This document shows positions 45,075 to 54,096 of a DNA stretch of 64,000 nucleotides, piece after piece; within the stretch, counting starts at the first letter, position 1; every line of letters starts with the position of its first letter. The stretch comes from Corynebacterium matruchotii. GTDB lineage: Bacteria > Actinomycetota > Actinomycetes > Mycobacteriales > Mycobacteriaceae. Both the position numbers and the translations under genes were made by a program. Under the pieces are notes generated by a model. That model was not told the origin of the DNA and made no database searches. It saw only the letters and a list, made by a program, of their open reading frames with translations. The DNA lies in NCBI RefSeq assembly GCF_011612265.2, contig NZ_CP050134.2, positions 1,116,001 through 1,180,000 on the forward strand, given 5' to 3'.

Positions 45075-45533
45075 ATGGACCCCACCACGATTATTGCCAT
45101 TATCATTGCGGTCATTATCACCATTGCCCTGTATTGGGCGTCGAGTACCGCCAATCGGCTGCACCGGTTGCACGTGCGTACCGATGCGGCCCGGCAGTCG
45201 CTTCAGGCTTCTTTGGACCGGCGGGCCGCGGTGTTAGCCGCATGTGAGCCGCAGTTTACGGCGTTGGCGCACAGTACCGAGTCGATTCCGCTGCAGTATG
45301 AGACGTTTGCCCAGCGGGCCGAGAAGGAACGGCAGATTTCCGTGGCCATTGCCGGTCTCACGGATCCCACCCCGGGAAGCATTGTGGATGCGGAAGCCCG
45401 GGTACAGCTCGCACACCGGTTCTATAATGATGCGGTGTCTGACACGCGGGCGTTACGGGTGCAACCACTTGTTCGAATTCTTCGGTTGGGTGGGACCGCC
45501 CGGCTGCCGGAATATTTCGAACTCACCACCTAG
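45075..45533 (+). CDS. LemA-like single-TM protein
   Basis: 152 residues, AAAAGGA upstream. An N-terminal membrane helix (TTIIAIIIAVIITIALYWA) then an alpha-helical soluble part beginning ANRLHRLHVRTDAARQSL, LDRRAAVL, with a second helix region VDAEARVQLAHRFYNDAV and L(R)YFE-like ending PEYFEL, all recalling LemA. Function unknown; it trails pimA by 18 bases as in mycobacteria (where the protein is longer). Convergent 4-base overlap with the next gene. Confidence 0.7.
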   Translation: MDPTTIIAIIIAVIITIALYWASSTANRLHRLHVRTDAARQSLQASLDRRAAVLAACEPQFTALAHSTESIPLQYETFAQRAEKERQISVAIAGLTDPTPGSIVDAEARVQLAHRFYNDAVSDTRALRVQPLVRILRLGGTARLPEYFELTT

Positions 45534-46801
45534 GCGTTGGCTTGGGCATTGGCTGCCGGCCGGTGGCTGATGGCCCACATGAGTGACACAATCATGGACA
45601 CCACCATCAACCCGTTCCGAATCGCCAACCCAATGACCCCTAGCGTCCCCGTGCCCGGGTGCACCACGTCGTCGTAATAATAGGGATACACGATCTGCCC
45701 TAGCACCGCCATGAGCAGCATCAACCAGGCCAGCGCCAGCGGGTATTTCGACCCGTTCGTCCGCAGTAACACCACCGCCATGATGGGTCCTAGCCACAGA
45801 ATATATTGTGGCGAAAACACCTTATTGGCCACGAGCAGCATGAAAATCAACGTCACCCACATGATCAGCGACCCGTCCGGCGACCACGTGTCTTTCACAA
45901 ACCCTCGCAGCGCCCACGCCACGGCGAACACTAGGGTGGCGAACATGAGCACATTGGTCACCATGATTGCGGCATCCACCCCAGGCCCGGTAATCTCGTA
46001 GCTTTTCGACGCCGCATATGTCACCGAATATTCGGCGGCCGCCCCGAATGCGCCTCGAACAATCATGGGGGTTGCGGCAATCGACTCGATTTGTAGCCCT
46101 CGCACTCCCTGATAGGTGAAGGGTGATAGTAGGCGTTGCACCCCGCTGATCATTGCTACGAGGGCTGACAATCCGATGATTGTGCCCACGAATACCGCAA
46201 TGCACCAATAGGTTGCTTTTCGTTTGTAGCCGCGCACCAGGCCGATGGCCAGTACCCCCGGCCACAGCTTAATCATGGTTGCTGTTCCCAGTAGCGCCGA
46301 GCTGATTCGCGGATAGTAGAACAACAACAGGGCGGCCACCCCCACCAGCACTGCGGGAACCAGGTCGAGTCGTTGCACCGAAACGTGCCCGGTGCATACC
46401 GCGAACACCGCCCAAAACCCGGCAGCCAGGATTTGGGATTTCCGGGATCTGGCCGCACCACTGTTGAGTAGCAGCACGAAAAACAGGCCATCAATAACCA
46501 TGCAAAATCCGCCGAACATTGCAAGATAGTGTTCGGTGCTGCGGTGGCTAAACCAAAACACCACATGCGCCGGCCAGGTGCCTATTGCTGGGTACTCCGT
46601 CAGACCGTCGGGAAACTCGCCTCTGAGCGATGAAAAATAGTAGCGGATGTCCCCCTCGGGTATTTCAGTGGTGGCGAGAACCCCCAGGAGAATGAGGTGG
46701 CAGGCGAACCACCACACCCACAGTCCCACCCGGTCGGCGGGGCGTAACTGCGACTGGGAGAATGCTAGCGATGATGGTGGTGGGGTAGCAGCAGGAGTCA
46801 T
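45530..46801 (-). CDS. GT87 (DUF2029) polyprenyl-phosphate-sugar glycosyltransferase
   Basis: 423 residues from ATG 46801; upstream in-frame sequence to 46912 is unlike the family. GT-C-type membrane enzyme: TTEIPEGDIRYYFSSLRGE (acidic loop after helix 1 with catalytic Asp), GHVSVQRLDLVPAVLVGVAALL, ATMIKLWPGVLAIGL and VFSPQYILWLGPIM. It probably transfers mannose or another sugar from polyprenyl phosphate outside the membrane, in lipomannan or arabinogalactan assembly. It differs clearly from the aftC-like gene at 33142. Exact linkage unknown. Confidence 0.82.
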   Translation of the reverse strand: MTPAATPPPSSLAFSQSQLRPADRVGLWVWWFACHLILLGVLATTEIPEGDIRYYFSSLRGEFPDGLTEYPAIGTWPAHVVFWFSHRSTEHYLAMFGGFCMVIDGLFFVLLLNSGAARSRKSQILAAGFWAVFAVCTGHVSVQRLDLVPAVLVGVAALLLFYYPRISSALLGTATMIKLWPGVLAIGLVRGYKRKATYWCIAVFVGTIIGLSALVAMISGVQRLLSPFTYQGVRGLQIESIAATPMIVRGAFGAAAEYSVTYAASKSYEITGPGVDAAIMVTNVLMFATLVFAVAWALRGFVKDTWSPDGSLIMWVTLIFMLLVANKVFSPQYILWLGPIMAVVLLRTNGSKYPLALAWLMLLMAVLGQIVYPYYYDDVVHPGTGTLGVIGLAIRNGLMVVSMIVSLMWAISHRPAANAQANA

Positions 46802-46921
46802 GGTGAAATCTAACGAGCCCTTATCAATCGATCCTTGGTAGAACTTATGGTGCATATGATGCTGTTTATTGCAGTCTTGTTGCTCATCATGGTGATTAGC
46901 AACCCACACCACCCCCGATTG

Positions 46922-46935
46922 GTGATAATTATCAC
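46922..46935. promoter_or_regulatory. Perfect palindrome, GlxR-like
   Basis: GTGATAATTATCAC matches the GTGA-N6-TCAC core and closely resembles the site at 12894. It lies in the 254-base divergent gap between the GT87 gene (start 46801) and tesB (start 47056), about 120 bases from each start. Confidence 0.45.
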
Positions 46936-47055
46936 TTAATCATTGTTGCTAACACGTGCGTTATCAACATTATGAGGTGCTCAACCTCACCGCATTATAT
47001 CCTTAAGCCCGCATAGCCCCATGCATAACCCTCATCCCCAAGTGTGAAGGAAACC

Positions 47056-47970
47056 ATGACCCATCCCACCGATCATCCCGCCGGCCATCAGGAAACCCAC
47101 CAGCCGAAAATTGCGGCCATTCTCGACATTGAACAACTCGACCGCTATATTTTCCGCGGCCCCGTCATCCCTACTACCTTTATCCGCACCTTCGGTGGCC
47201 AGGTTGCGGCCCAGGCCCTCGCCGCCGCCATCCGTACCACCACAGCCGACAGGAGTGTCCACTCCCTTCACGCATATTTTGTGCGCCCTGGTGACGCCAC
47301 CACACCGGTCATATTCCAGATCGACCCCATTAAGGAAGGTGGGTCGTTCACCTCCCGGCACGTTACCGCCATCCAGGATGGTATCCCCATTTTCAGCATG
47401 CAATGCTCTTTCCACCGCCGCGCAGACACCGGAATCGAACACTCGGATGACATGCGGGCCGTCCCGAACCCCGACGATATTCCTCCCACCGACACTGCCG
47501 CGTTGCCGCCCAGTTCCCGCGCTTTGCTTGCTGAATGGACCGACTGGGAGATCCGTCGGGTTCCCGCCGACCGCTACGACCACAACCCTTATACCAACAG
47601 CCAACAGCTCGTGTGGTTCAAAACGAAAAACCGGCTTCCTGACGATGAAACCACCCACCTGTGCACCCTGACCTACATGTCCGACATGACTCTGTTGCAC
47701 ACCGCCCTGGTGCCTCACCCCAACCATCCGGTCCAATTAGCTTCCCTCGACCATGCCATATGGTTTCTGCGGCCGTTCCGGGCTGACGAATGGTTACTGT
47801 ACGACCAAATTTCTCCCTCCGCCCACGCCGGCCGGGCGCTCACCCACGGTCGAGTTTTCAACCAGGCCGGTGACCTGGTGGCCAGCGTCACCCAGGAAGG
47901 ATTAACCCGGGATTTGCGCACCGGACAGCAGTCGGTGCCGCTGAAAAACCTCGCCCCAGGGCAGCAATAA
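47056..47970 (+). CDS. tesB: Acyl-CoA thioesterase II
   Basis: 304 residues from ATG 47056 (GAAGGA upstream). Double hot-dog fold: FGGQVAAQALAAAIRT and HSLHAYFVRPGDATTPV in the first half, LASLDHAIWFLRPFRADEWLLYDQISPSAHAGRALTHGRVF split over the second, with the catalytic Asp (LDHAIW) and Gln/Ser region. Hydrolyses acyl-CoAs to fatty acids. Followed by yebC with its own promoter. Confidence 0.92.
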   Translation: MTHPTDHPAGHQETHQPKIAAILDIEQLDRYIFRGPVIPTTFIRTFGGQVAAQALAAAIRTTTADRSVHSLHAYFVRPGDATTPVIFQIDPIKEGGSFTSRHVTAIQDGIPIFSMQCSFHRRADTGIEHSDDMRAVPNPDDIPPTDTAALPPSSRALLAEWTDWEIRRVPADRYDHNPYTNSQQLVWFKTKNRLPDDETTHLCTLTYMSDMTLLHTALVPHPNHPVQLASLDHAIWFLRPFRADEWLLYDQISPSAHAGRALTHGRVFNQAGDLVASVTQEGLTRDLRTGQQSVPLKNLAPGQQ

Positions 47971-48041
47971 ACCCGCAGGATACGCGAGGTCGGCCCCGTG
48001 CCCGGCATCTAGGTCGGCGGGACGAACTCGCATTCATGCCG

Positions 48042-48047
48042 TATAAT
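48042..48047 (+). promoter_or_regulatory. yebC-ruvCAB promoter -10
   Basis: TATAAT 51 bases before the yebC ATG is a consensus -10. No strong -35 was assigned. It would drive yebC and probably the ruv genes. Confidence 0.55.
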
Positions 48048-48097
48048 TTGCACATCGTAAAAGAATCCGTAGCCGAAATTGTAAAGGGAACAGACAC

Positions 48098-48853
48098 ATG
48101 TCAGGCCATTCAAAATGGGCAACCACAAAACACAAAAAAGCCGCAAATGATGCCAAGCGTGGCAAAGAATTTGCCCGGCTGATTAAAAACATTGAGGTTG
48201 CGGCCCGAACCGGCGGTGGGGATCCAGCGGCCAACCCCACGCTGGATGACATGATCCGCAAAGCCAAAAAAGCCTCCGTCCCCAATGACAATATTGAACG
48301 CGCCCGCAAACGTGGCTCCGGTGAAGAGGCCGGCGGCGCCGACTGGCAAACCATCATGTACGAAGGCTATGGTCCCAACGGGGTGGCCATTCTCATTGAA
48401 TGTCTTACCGACAACCGCAACCGGGCTGCCACCGAAGTGCGCACCGCCATGACGAAGAACGGCGGTAACATGGCCGAATCTGGTGCCGTGAGCTACATGT
48501 TCACCCGCAAGGGCGTGGTTTCTGTGCTTAAAGGGGACCTCAGCGAAGACGACGTGCTCCTCGCCGTCCTAGAGGCCGGTGCCGAAGAAGTCAACGAAAT
48601 AGGCGACCGGTTCGAAATCGTGTCCGCTCCAAGCGACCTTGCCGCGATCAAGGCGGCGCTTGTCGACGCCAGCATCGAGGTCGACGACTCCGAACAAGAC
48701 TTCCGCGCCTCCGTCGAAGTTCCCCTGGAACTCGCCGACGCGAAAAAAATCTTCCGACTCATCGACGCCCTCGAAGAATCCGACGATGTGCAAAACGTCT
48801 ACACCAACATGGATCTTTCCGCCGAAGTGCTAGCAGCCCTCGACGCCGAATAA
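48098..48853 (+). CDS. yebC: YebC/PmpR family protein
   Basis: 251 residues. Starts with the invariant [21 protein letters not shown], then [20 protein letters not shown] and the acidic [19 protein letters not shown]. The family acts as a translation factor easing polyproline stalling and/or as a transcriptional regulator. Upstream of ruvCAB, the usual actinobacterial arrangement. Confidence 0.95.
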   Translation: MSGHSKWATTKHKKAANDAKRGKEFARLIKNIEVAARTGGGDPAANPTLDDMIRKAKKASVPNDNIERARKRGSGEEAGGADWQTIMYEGYGPNGVAILIECLTDNRNRAATEVRTAMTKNGGNMAESGAVSYMFTRKGVVSVLKGDLSEDDVLLAVLEAGAEEVNEIGDRFEIVSAPSDLAAIKAALVDASIEVDDSEQDFRASVEVPLELADAKKIFRLIDALEESDDVQNVYTNMDLSAEVLAALDAE

Positions 48854-48935
48854 TTGTGGTGTCGCCCCCAAACCTGTCCGACCCATATGCTACCTTCGGG
48901 TGGTACGTGAAAACCGGTCATACCAGGGGGAAACC

Positions 48936-49607
48936 ATGCCAGTGGTCTCTATCGAAGGAATGCGCGTCATGGGGATCGACCCCGGACTGACCCGTTGCGG
49001 CCTCTCCGTCGTCCAAGCCGGCAGAGGCCGCTCTGTCATTCCCGTGGCCGTCGGCGTGGTCCGCACCCCCTCCGACTCCGATATCGCCCACCGGCTCCTA
49101 GAACTCAGCGAAGCCGCCAACGACTGGCTTGACCAATACCAACCCGACGTCGTAGCAATCGAACGCATATTTGAACGCGGTAATGTGTCCACCGTCATGA
49201 ACACCGCCCACGGCGTGGGTGTCCTCATGCTCGCCGCCGCCCAACGCGGCATCGACGTCCACCTCTACACCCCCAGCGAAGTCAAAAAAGCCATCAGCGG
49301 AAACGGCCGGGCGGACAAGAAACAAATGACCGCCATGATTACCCGCATCCTTGGGCTTACCGAAGCCCCCAAACCTGCCGACGCCGCCGACGCCCTGGCG
49401 CTCGCCGTCTGCCACTGCTGGCGGGCTCCACTCCTCATCACCAACCGGGAAGCCGAGGCCCGCGCCCAGGCCCAATCCCGCCACCAACGCGGAATCCTGG
49501 GCCAAGCAAAACAAGCCCACCACAGCAAACACCCCACCACCCCGGAAGAACTCCGAGCCCAACTCCAAACACAACACCTCAACCCCCGCGGCGCCTGGCG
49601 TCGATAA
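48936..49607 (+). CDS. ruvC: Holliday junction endonuclease RuvC
   Basis: 223 residues from ATG 48936 (AGGGGG seven bases upstream; ATG 48960 also possible). Acidic catalytic residues in [23 protein letters not shown] and [15 protein letters not shown]. Resolves four-way DNA junctions with RuvAB. A longer C-terminal basic/Q-rich tail (~45 residues) follows the core. Sixteen bases before ruvA. Confidence 0.95.
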   Translation: MPVVSIEGMRVMGIDPGLTRCGLSVVQAGRGRSVIPVAVGVVRTPSDSDIAHRLLELSEAANDWLDQYQPDVVAIERIFERGNVSTVMNTAHGVGVLMLAAAQRGIDVHLYTPSEVKKAISGNGRADKKQMTAMITRILGLTEAPKPADAADALALAVCHCWRAPLLITNREAEARAQAQSRHQRGILGQAKQAHHSKHPTTPEELRAQLQTQHLNPRGAWRR

Positions 49608-49622
49608 GCTGCAAGGAACCCC

Positions 49623-50219
49623 ATGATCGTCTCACTACGCGGAACCGTCATCGACATCACCGCCCACCATGCCGTCATCGAATGCGCCGGCGTCGGCTAC
49701 CAAGTCCTCGCCACCCCCACCACCCTCGGGCACCTCACCCGCGGCGCCGAAACCTTCATCCTCATCACCATGATCGTCAGGGAAGAATCCCAAACCCTCT
49801 ACGGATTCCTCGACGCTGCCACCCGCGACATGTTCGCCACCCTCCAAACCGTCTCCGGGTTGGGTCCCAAGCTCGCCCTCGCCGCCCAATCCGTCTACAC
49901 CACCCCGGAACTCGCCCACGCCATCACCCACGGCGACACCAAAACCCTCCAAAAAATCCCCGGGGTAGGCAAACGCATGGCCGAAAGAATGGTCGTTGAC
50001 CTCAAAGACAAAGTCGCCACCTACGCCGCCCCGGAAACCCCCACCACCGCCGCCGTCCCGCACACCGACACCTACGAACAAGTGCTCGAAGCCCTCGCCA
50101 GCCTCGGATTCGCCGAAAAAACCGCCGAACCCGTTCTCACCACCGTTCTTGCCGCCGACCCCACCCTCACCACCCCGGCCGCCCTACGCGCCAGCCTGAA
50201 CCTCCTCGGCAAACAATAA
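49623..50219 (+). CDS. ruvA: Holliday junction branch migration protein RuvA
   Basis: 198 residues: N-terminal OB fold (MIVSLRGTVIDITAHHAVIE), two HhH motifs (TVSGLGPKLALA; LQKIPGVGKRMAERMVVDL), a P/T-rich linker and the C-terminal RuvB-binding domain (VLEALASLGF). Holds the junction for RuvB. In operon with ruvC and ruvB. Confidence 0.96.
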   Translation: MIVSLRGTVIDITAHHAVIECAGVGYQVLATPTTLGHLTRGAETFILITMIVREESQTLYGFLDAATRDMFATLQTVSGLGPKLALAAQSVYTTPELAHAITHGDTKTLQKIPGVGKRMAERMVVDLKDKVATYAAPETPTTAAVPHTDTYEQVLEALASLGFAEKTAEPVLTTVLAADPTLTTPAALRASLNLLGKQ

Positions 50220-50252
50220 CGATCCACCCCCAAACCACAACGGAGCACACCC

Positions 50253-51350
50253 ATGGCAAACGTAGAAAAAACCGAATTCAACCTGGCCGGCCCCTCCGGA
50301 CCCACTGGCGGCACGCCCCCCACCGACCCTGCCACCGCCCGTAGGGGCACCATCAACCCCCACGCCCTCAACACCGAAACCGACATCGAAACCACCCTCC
50401 GGCCTCGCAGCCTCGCCGAATTCATTGGCCAACCCAAAGTGCGCGACCAACTCAACCTGGTTCTCACGGGGGCGAAAAACCGCAACGTCACCCCCGACCA
50501 TGTGCTCCTCTCCGGGCCACCCGGACTCGGCAAAACCACCATGGCCATGATTATCGCCTACGAAATGGGCACCAGCCTCCGCATGACCTCCGGGCCCGCC
50601 CTCGAACGCACCGGTGACCTTGCCGCCATGCTCTCTAACCTCATGGAAGGCGATGTCCTGTTCATCGACGAAATCCACCGCATGGCCCGCCCCGCCGAAG
50701 AAATGCTCTACATGGCCATGGAAGACTTCCGCATCGACGTCATCGTTGGCAAGGGACCCGGCGCCACCTCTATCCCCCTCGAACTCGCCCCCTTCACCCT
50801 GGTCGGCGCCACCACCCGATCCGGTATGCTCACCGGCCCCCTCCGTGACCGGTTCGGCTTCACCGCCCAAATGGAATTCTATGACACCCCCGACCTCACC
50901 CAGGTTGTGAGCCGTGCCGCCAAAATCATTGGGGTGGGTATCGACCCTGATGCCGCCGTCGAAATCGCCTCTCGCTCCCGAGGCACACCCCGCATCGCCA
51001 ACCGGCTGCTCCGCCGCGTCCGCGACTACGCCGACGTTCACGGCACCGGCCACATCGACCTCCAGGCCGTCCGCGCCGCCCTCATCGTGTTCGACGTGGA
51101 CGCCATGGGCCTCGACCGGCTCGACCGCGCCGTCCTCACCGCCCTCATCAAAGGCCACGGCGGCGGCCCAGTCGGAGTATCCACCCTCGCCATCGCTGTC
51201 GGCGAAGAAGCCTCCACCGTGGAAGAGGTTTGCGAACCCTACCTGGTGCGGGCCGGTATGATAACTCGCACCGGCCGGGGCCGGGTCGCCACCGCCGCCG
51301 CCTGGCGGCATCTTGGGCTCGAACCACCCGAAGGCACCATAGGAAGTTAG
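50253..51350 (+). CDS. ruvB: Holliday junction branch migration ATPase RuvB
   Basis: 365 residues. AAA+ motor: [19 protein letters not shown], Walker [14 protein letters not shown], Walker [10 protein letters not shown], sensor 1 LVGATTRSG, arginine finger region GPLRDRFGF, and the C-terminal winged helix [18 protein letters not shown]. The first ~35 residues are an extra P/T-rich arm typical of actinobacteria. Drives branch migration with RuvA. Confidence 0.97.
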   Translation: MANVEKTEFNLAGPSGPTGGTPPTDPATARRGTINPHALNTETDIETTLRPRSLAEFIGQPKVRDQLNLVLTGAKNRNVTPDHVLLSGPPGLGKTTMAMIIAYEMGTSLRMTSGPALERTGDLAAMLSNLMEGDVLFIDEIHRMARPAEEMLYMAMEDFRIDVIVGKGPGATSIPLELAPFTLVGATTRSGMLTGPLRDRFGFTAQMEFYDTPDLTQVVSRAAKIIGVGIDPDAAVEIASRSRGTPRIANRLLRRVRDYADVHGTGHIDLQAVRAALIVFDVDAMGLDRLDRAVLTALIKGHGGGPVGVSTLAIAVGEEASTVEEVCEPYLVRAGMITRTGRGRVATAAAWRHLGLEPPEGTIGS

Positions 51351-51436
51351 CTACGGGCAGTGGTGGGGGAACGCGGGGGCTCACCCACCATGGATTGGCT
51401 TCTCACCCACCCACATTTCTGGAATAGTTGTGCAGT

Positions 51437-51817
51437 ATGGATTTCTCAATCATTTTGTTGATACTCATTCTCCTCGTGCTGATGATCCCCAGCCTCATCA
51501 TCCAACGCAAACAGCGTCGCCACCTCGATACCATCCGCCAGCTTCAAGAAAACCTCATAATCGGCGATGTGATTATCACCACTGCTGGGTTGCATGCCAT
51601 CATCCGTGGTATCACGGATACCACCGTGGAGTTGGAAACCTCGCCGGGCGTGGTTTCGACGTGGGAGAAACACGTCGTGATTAAGAACCTCACCCAAGAG
51701 AAAAAGACCCAACCAGCGGCGGATGCGGAGCCAGAGCAACAACCTGTGGGGGAGTTGCCGGAAGGGGAGCAGCCGGCAGCCGAAAAGCCGGCGGATGATC
51801 CCGATAGGGCGTCGTAA
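51437..51817 (+). CDS. yajC: Preprotein translocase subunit YajC
   Basis: 126 residues from ATG 51437. One N-terminal helix (DFSIILLILILLVLMIPSL), then IIQRKQRRHLDTIRQLQENL and the small domain IGDVIITTAGLHAIIRGI, followed by an acidic E/P/A-rich tail. Partner of SecDF. A 318-base gap separates it from secD. Confidence 0.93.
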   Translation: MDFSIILLILILLVLMIPSLIIQRKQRRHLDTIRQLQENLIIGDVIITTAGLHAIIRGITDTTVELETSPGVVSTWEKHVVIKNLTQEKKTQPAADAEPEQQPVGELPEGEQPAAEKPADDPDRAS

Positions 51818-52135
51818 AGCTTGGGGAGGAAGCCGCATGGTGGGGAAAGTCACGGGGCTTTGGCCGAAAATGTGGGTTGTTGCCTGAACGTGGGTGCGGC
51901 GTGTGGGGCGGCCAATCGCTTTTCGTATGCCACATGCCGTAGCATATTTCGGTGTGTGTGCGTGGAAAATTTTTTCAAGCACAGGTTTTACTAAGGCAAT
52001 GAGGTGAAAACCCCTGGTTGTAGCTATGTTTGCCTGGTAATACTCTAAAATACGGCACAGCTGATTTCCCTCATGAAATCACGAGGAGTCGGCGGTTACC
52101 GGCCAGTAAACACGTAAATTCAAGGAGATAGTTCA
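51818..52135. other. secD upstream region
   Basis: 318 bases without a gene. A TAAAAT hexamer at 52046-52051 is the best -10 candidate for secD, leaving a leader of about 80 bases with AAGGAG before the TTG start. A GGCGTCGTAAAGC variant of the repeated word sits at the yajC stop. No terminator was recognised. Confidence 0.45.
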
Positions 52136-54094
52136 TTGGCTTCGAAACGACGAAGCGGCGGGTCACGATGGGAAACATGGCCGAAGAAAGCAATCGCGGT
52201 CTTTGGCCTGTTTATCATTGCTATTTATGCTGTTATTTTCTTAACCGGCGACCGCAGTGCCACCCCAAAACTTGGCATTGACCTGCGGGGTGGTACCCGT
52301 ATCACCCTGGTGCCGCAGGGCGCCACCCCCACCCAGGACCAGCTGCAACAGGCGAAAAATATTCTAGAAAACCGCGTCAATGGCATGGGCGTGTCCGGCG
52401 CCAATGTGATTGTCGACGGCACCTCACTGGTGATTACCGTGCCCGGGGAAGACACTTCCCAGGCGCGTGCCGTGGGACAAACCTCACAGCTGCTGTTCCG
52501 ACCGGTGGTGCAACCGGATGCCTCGGTGGATAACGACAGCATCATCAAGGCCATTGAAGAAATGGGCAACAGGTGGGTGACCGCCGGTGTGATGCCTGCC
52601 GACCAGGTGCAGAAGAAATTCGACGAGCTGCGGAAAAACGTTGAAAAGCAGAAGGCGGCCCAGGAAGAGCAGGCCAAAAAGCAGGGCAATGAAAATCAAC
52701 AGCTCCCGGAGGTTAAGGTCCCGGACCTGAAGGTTACCGCCAAAGCTCCGGCGAAAGCCGCCGACTCCATCGCCGCCAACAAGCAACGCACCGAACAACT
52801 GAAGGTGCTTAAAGACGATCGGCAGTCGAAGGATGCCGCGAAACAGCTGGCCGCATCCACCCTCATGGTGTGCAGCAGCGCCCCTGACCCGTTGCAGGGC
52901 TCTGACGACCCGGCGCTACCCCTGGTGGCCTGCGACGCCAGCACCAACCAGCCGTATATTTTAGGTGAGGTGCCGCTGCTGGTTGGGCAAACCGACCCGG
53001 TGCACGGCAAACGGCTCACCGGTAACGAGATCGATTCCAACCGGCCCATCACCGGTGGCTTGAACAGCCAAACCGGCCAAATGGAAATCAGCTTCGCCTT
53101 CAAGGCCGGCGATAATGAAAAGGGCTCGGAAACTTGGGCGGACCTCACCCAGAAATATTTACAGCAGCAGGTTGCCATCACCCTGGACTCGAAGATTATT
53201 TCGGCCCCGCAGATCCAATCACCCACCCCGGTGGGGTCAGCCACGGCCATCACCGGCAAATTCACCCAGGATGAGGCCACCGAGTTGGCGAATAACCTAC
53301 GCTACGGCGCCCTGCCACTTAGCTTCGCCGGCGAAAACGGCGAATCCGGCGGCACGGCAATCACGGTACCCGCGTCGCTGGGGTTGGCATCACTCAAGGC
53401 CGGCCTGTTCGCGGGCCTGGTCGGTTTCGCACTGGTGGCACTGTTCTCCCTGTTTTTCTACCGGATTTTCGGCCTGGTCTCCCTGGTGTCGCTGGTGCTG
53501 GCCGAAGTGCTGGTGTACGGTGCCCTGGTGCTGCTCGGCCGGCTCATTGGCTACTCCCTGGACCTGGCCGGTATCGCCGGTTTGATCATCGGTATCGGTG
53601 CGACCGCCGACTCGTTCGTGGTGCTGTATGAGCGCATTAAGGACGAGATTCGCCACGGGCGTACCTTCCGTTCGGCGGTGCCGCATGCATGGGATCGCGC
53701 CAAGCAAACCATTGTGACCGGCAACTTTGTGACCCTCATCGCTTCCGTTGTGGTGTATTTCCTGGCCGTGGGCGAGGTGAAAGGTTTCGCCTTCACCCTG
53801 GGCCTGACCACGGTGTTCGACCTGGTTGTGACCTACTTACTCACCGCACCACTGGTGATTTTGGCATCCCGAAAGCCATGGGCCGCCAAACCCGCATTCA
53901 ACGGGTTGGGGAAGGTGTTCGAGGTCGTGAAACAGCGGGGCACGGTCAAACCGGGTGCCAATGGGCAATCCGGGTCGGCGGCGACCAACCCCACCAAGGA
54001 GTCAGCGGAGCCGGCAGAGAGCGTGGAGGAGCGAATCATTCGCACCAGCGCGCATCTTGTTGCCCAAGACGATGATCAAGAGGAGAAGAAGTAA
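52136..54094 (+). CDS. secD: Protein translocase subunit SecD
   Basis: 652 residues, TTG start with AAGGAG nine bases upstream. Helix 1 (FGLFIIAIYAVIFL), then LGIDLRGGTRITL (P1 domain motif), a K/Q/A-rich insert (~155-245) with coiled-coil character, the second half of the outer domain, and five C-terminal helices with GLIIGIGATADSFVVLYERIKDE (the functional Asp region) and NFVTLIASVVVYFLAVGEVKGF. Powers late steps of Sec export. Two bases before secF. Confidence 0.95.
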   Translation: MASKRRSGGSRWETWPKKAIAVFGLFIIAIYAVIFLTGDRSATPKLGIDLRGGTRITLVPQGATPTQDQLQQAKNILENRVNGMGVSGANVIVDGTSLVITVPGEDTSQARAVGQTSQLLFRPVVQPDASVDNDSIIKAIEEMGNRWVTAGVMPADQVQKKFDELRKNVEKQKAAQEEQAKKQGNENQQLPEVKVPDLKVTAKAPAKAADSIAANKQRTEQLKVLKDDRQSKDAAKQLAASTLMVCSSAPDPLQGSDDPALPLVACDASTNQPYILGEVPLLVGQTDPVHGKRLTGNEIDSNRPITGGLNSQTGQMEISFAFKAGDNEKGSETWADLTQKYLQQQVAITLDSKIISAPQIQSPTPVGSATAITGKFTQDEATELANNLRYGALPLSFAGENGESGGTAITVPASLGLASLKAGLFAGLVGFALVALFSLFFYRIFGLVSLVSLVLAEVLVYGALVLLGRLIGYSLDLAGIAGLIIGIGATADSFVVLYERIKDEIRHGRTFRSAVPHAWDRAKQTIVTGNFVTLIASVVVYFLAVGEVKGFAFTLGLTTVFDLVVTYLLTAPLVILASRKPWAAKPAFNGLGKVFEVVKQRGTVKPGANGQSGSAATNPTKESAEPAESVEERIIRTSAHLVAQDDDQEEKK

Positions 54095-54096
54095 CC

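Noticed and set aside
50184..51311. 375-codon minus-strand frame opposite ruvB
   Set aside because: Antisense of a well-conserved ruvB; Gly/Ala/His-rich with no family.
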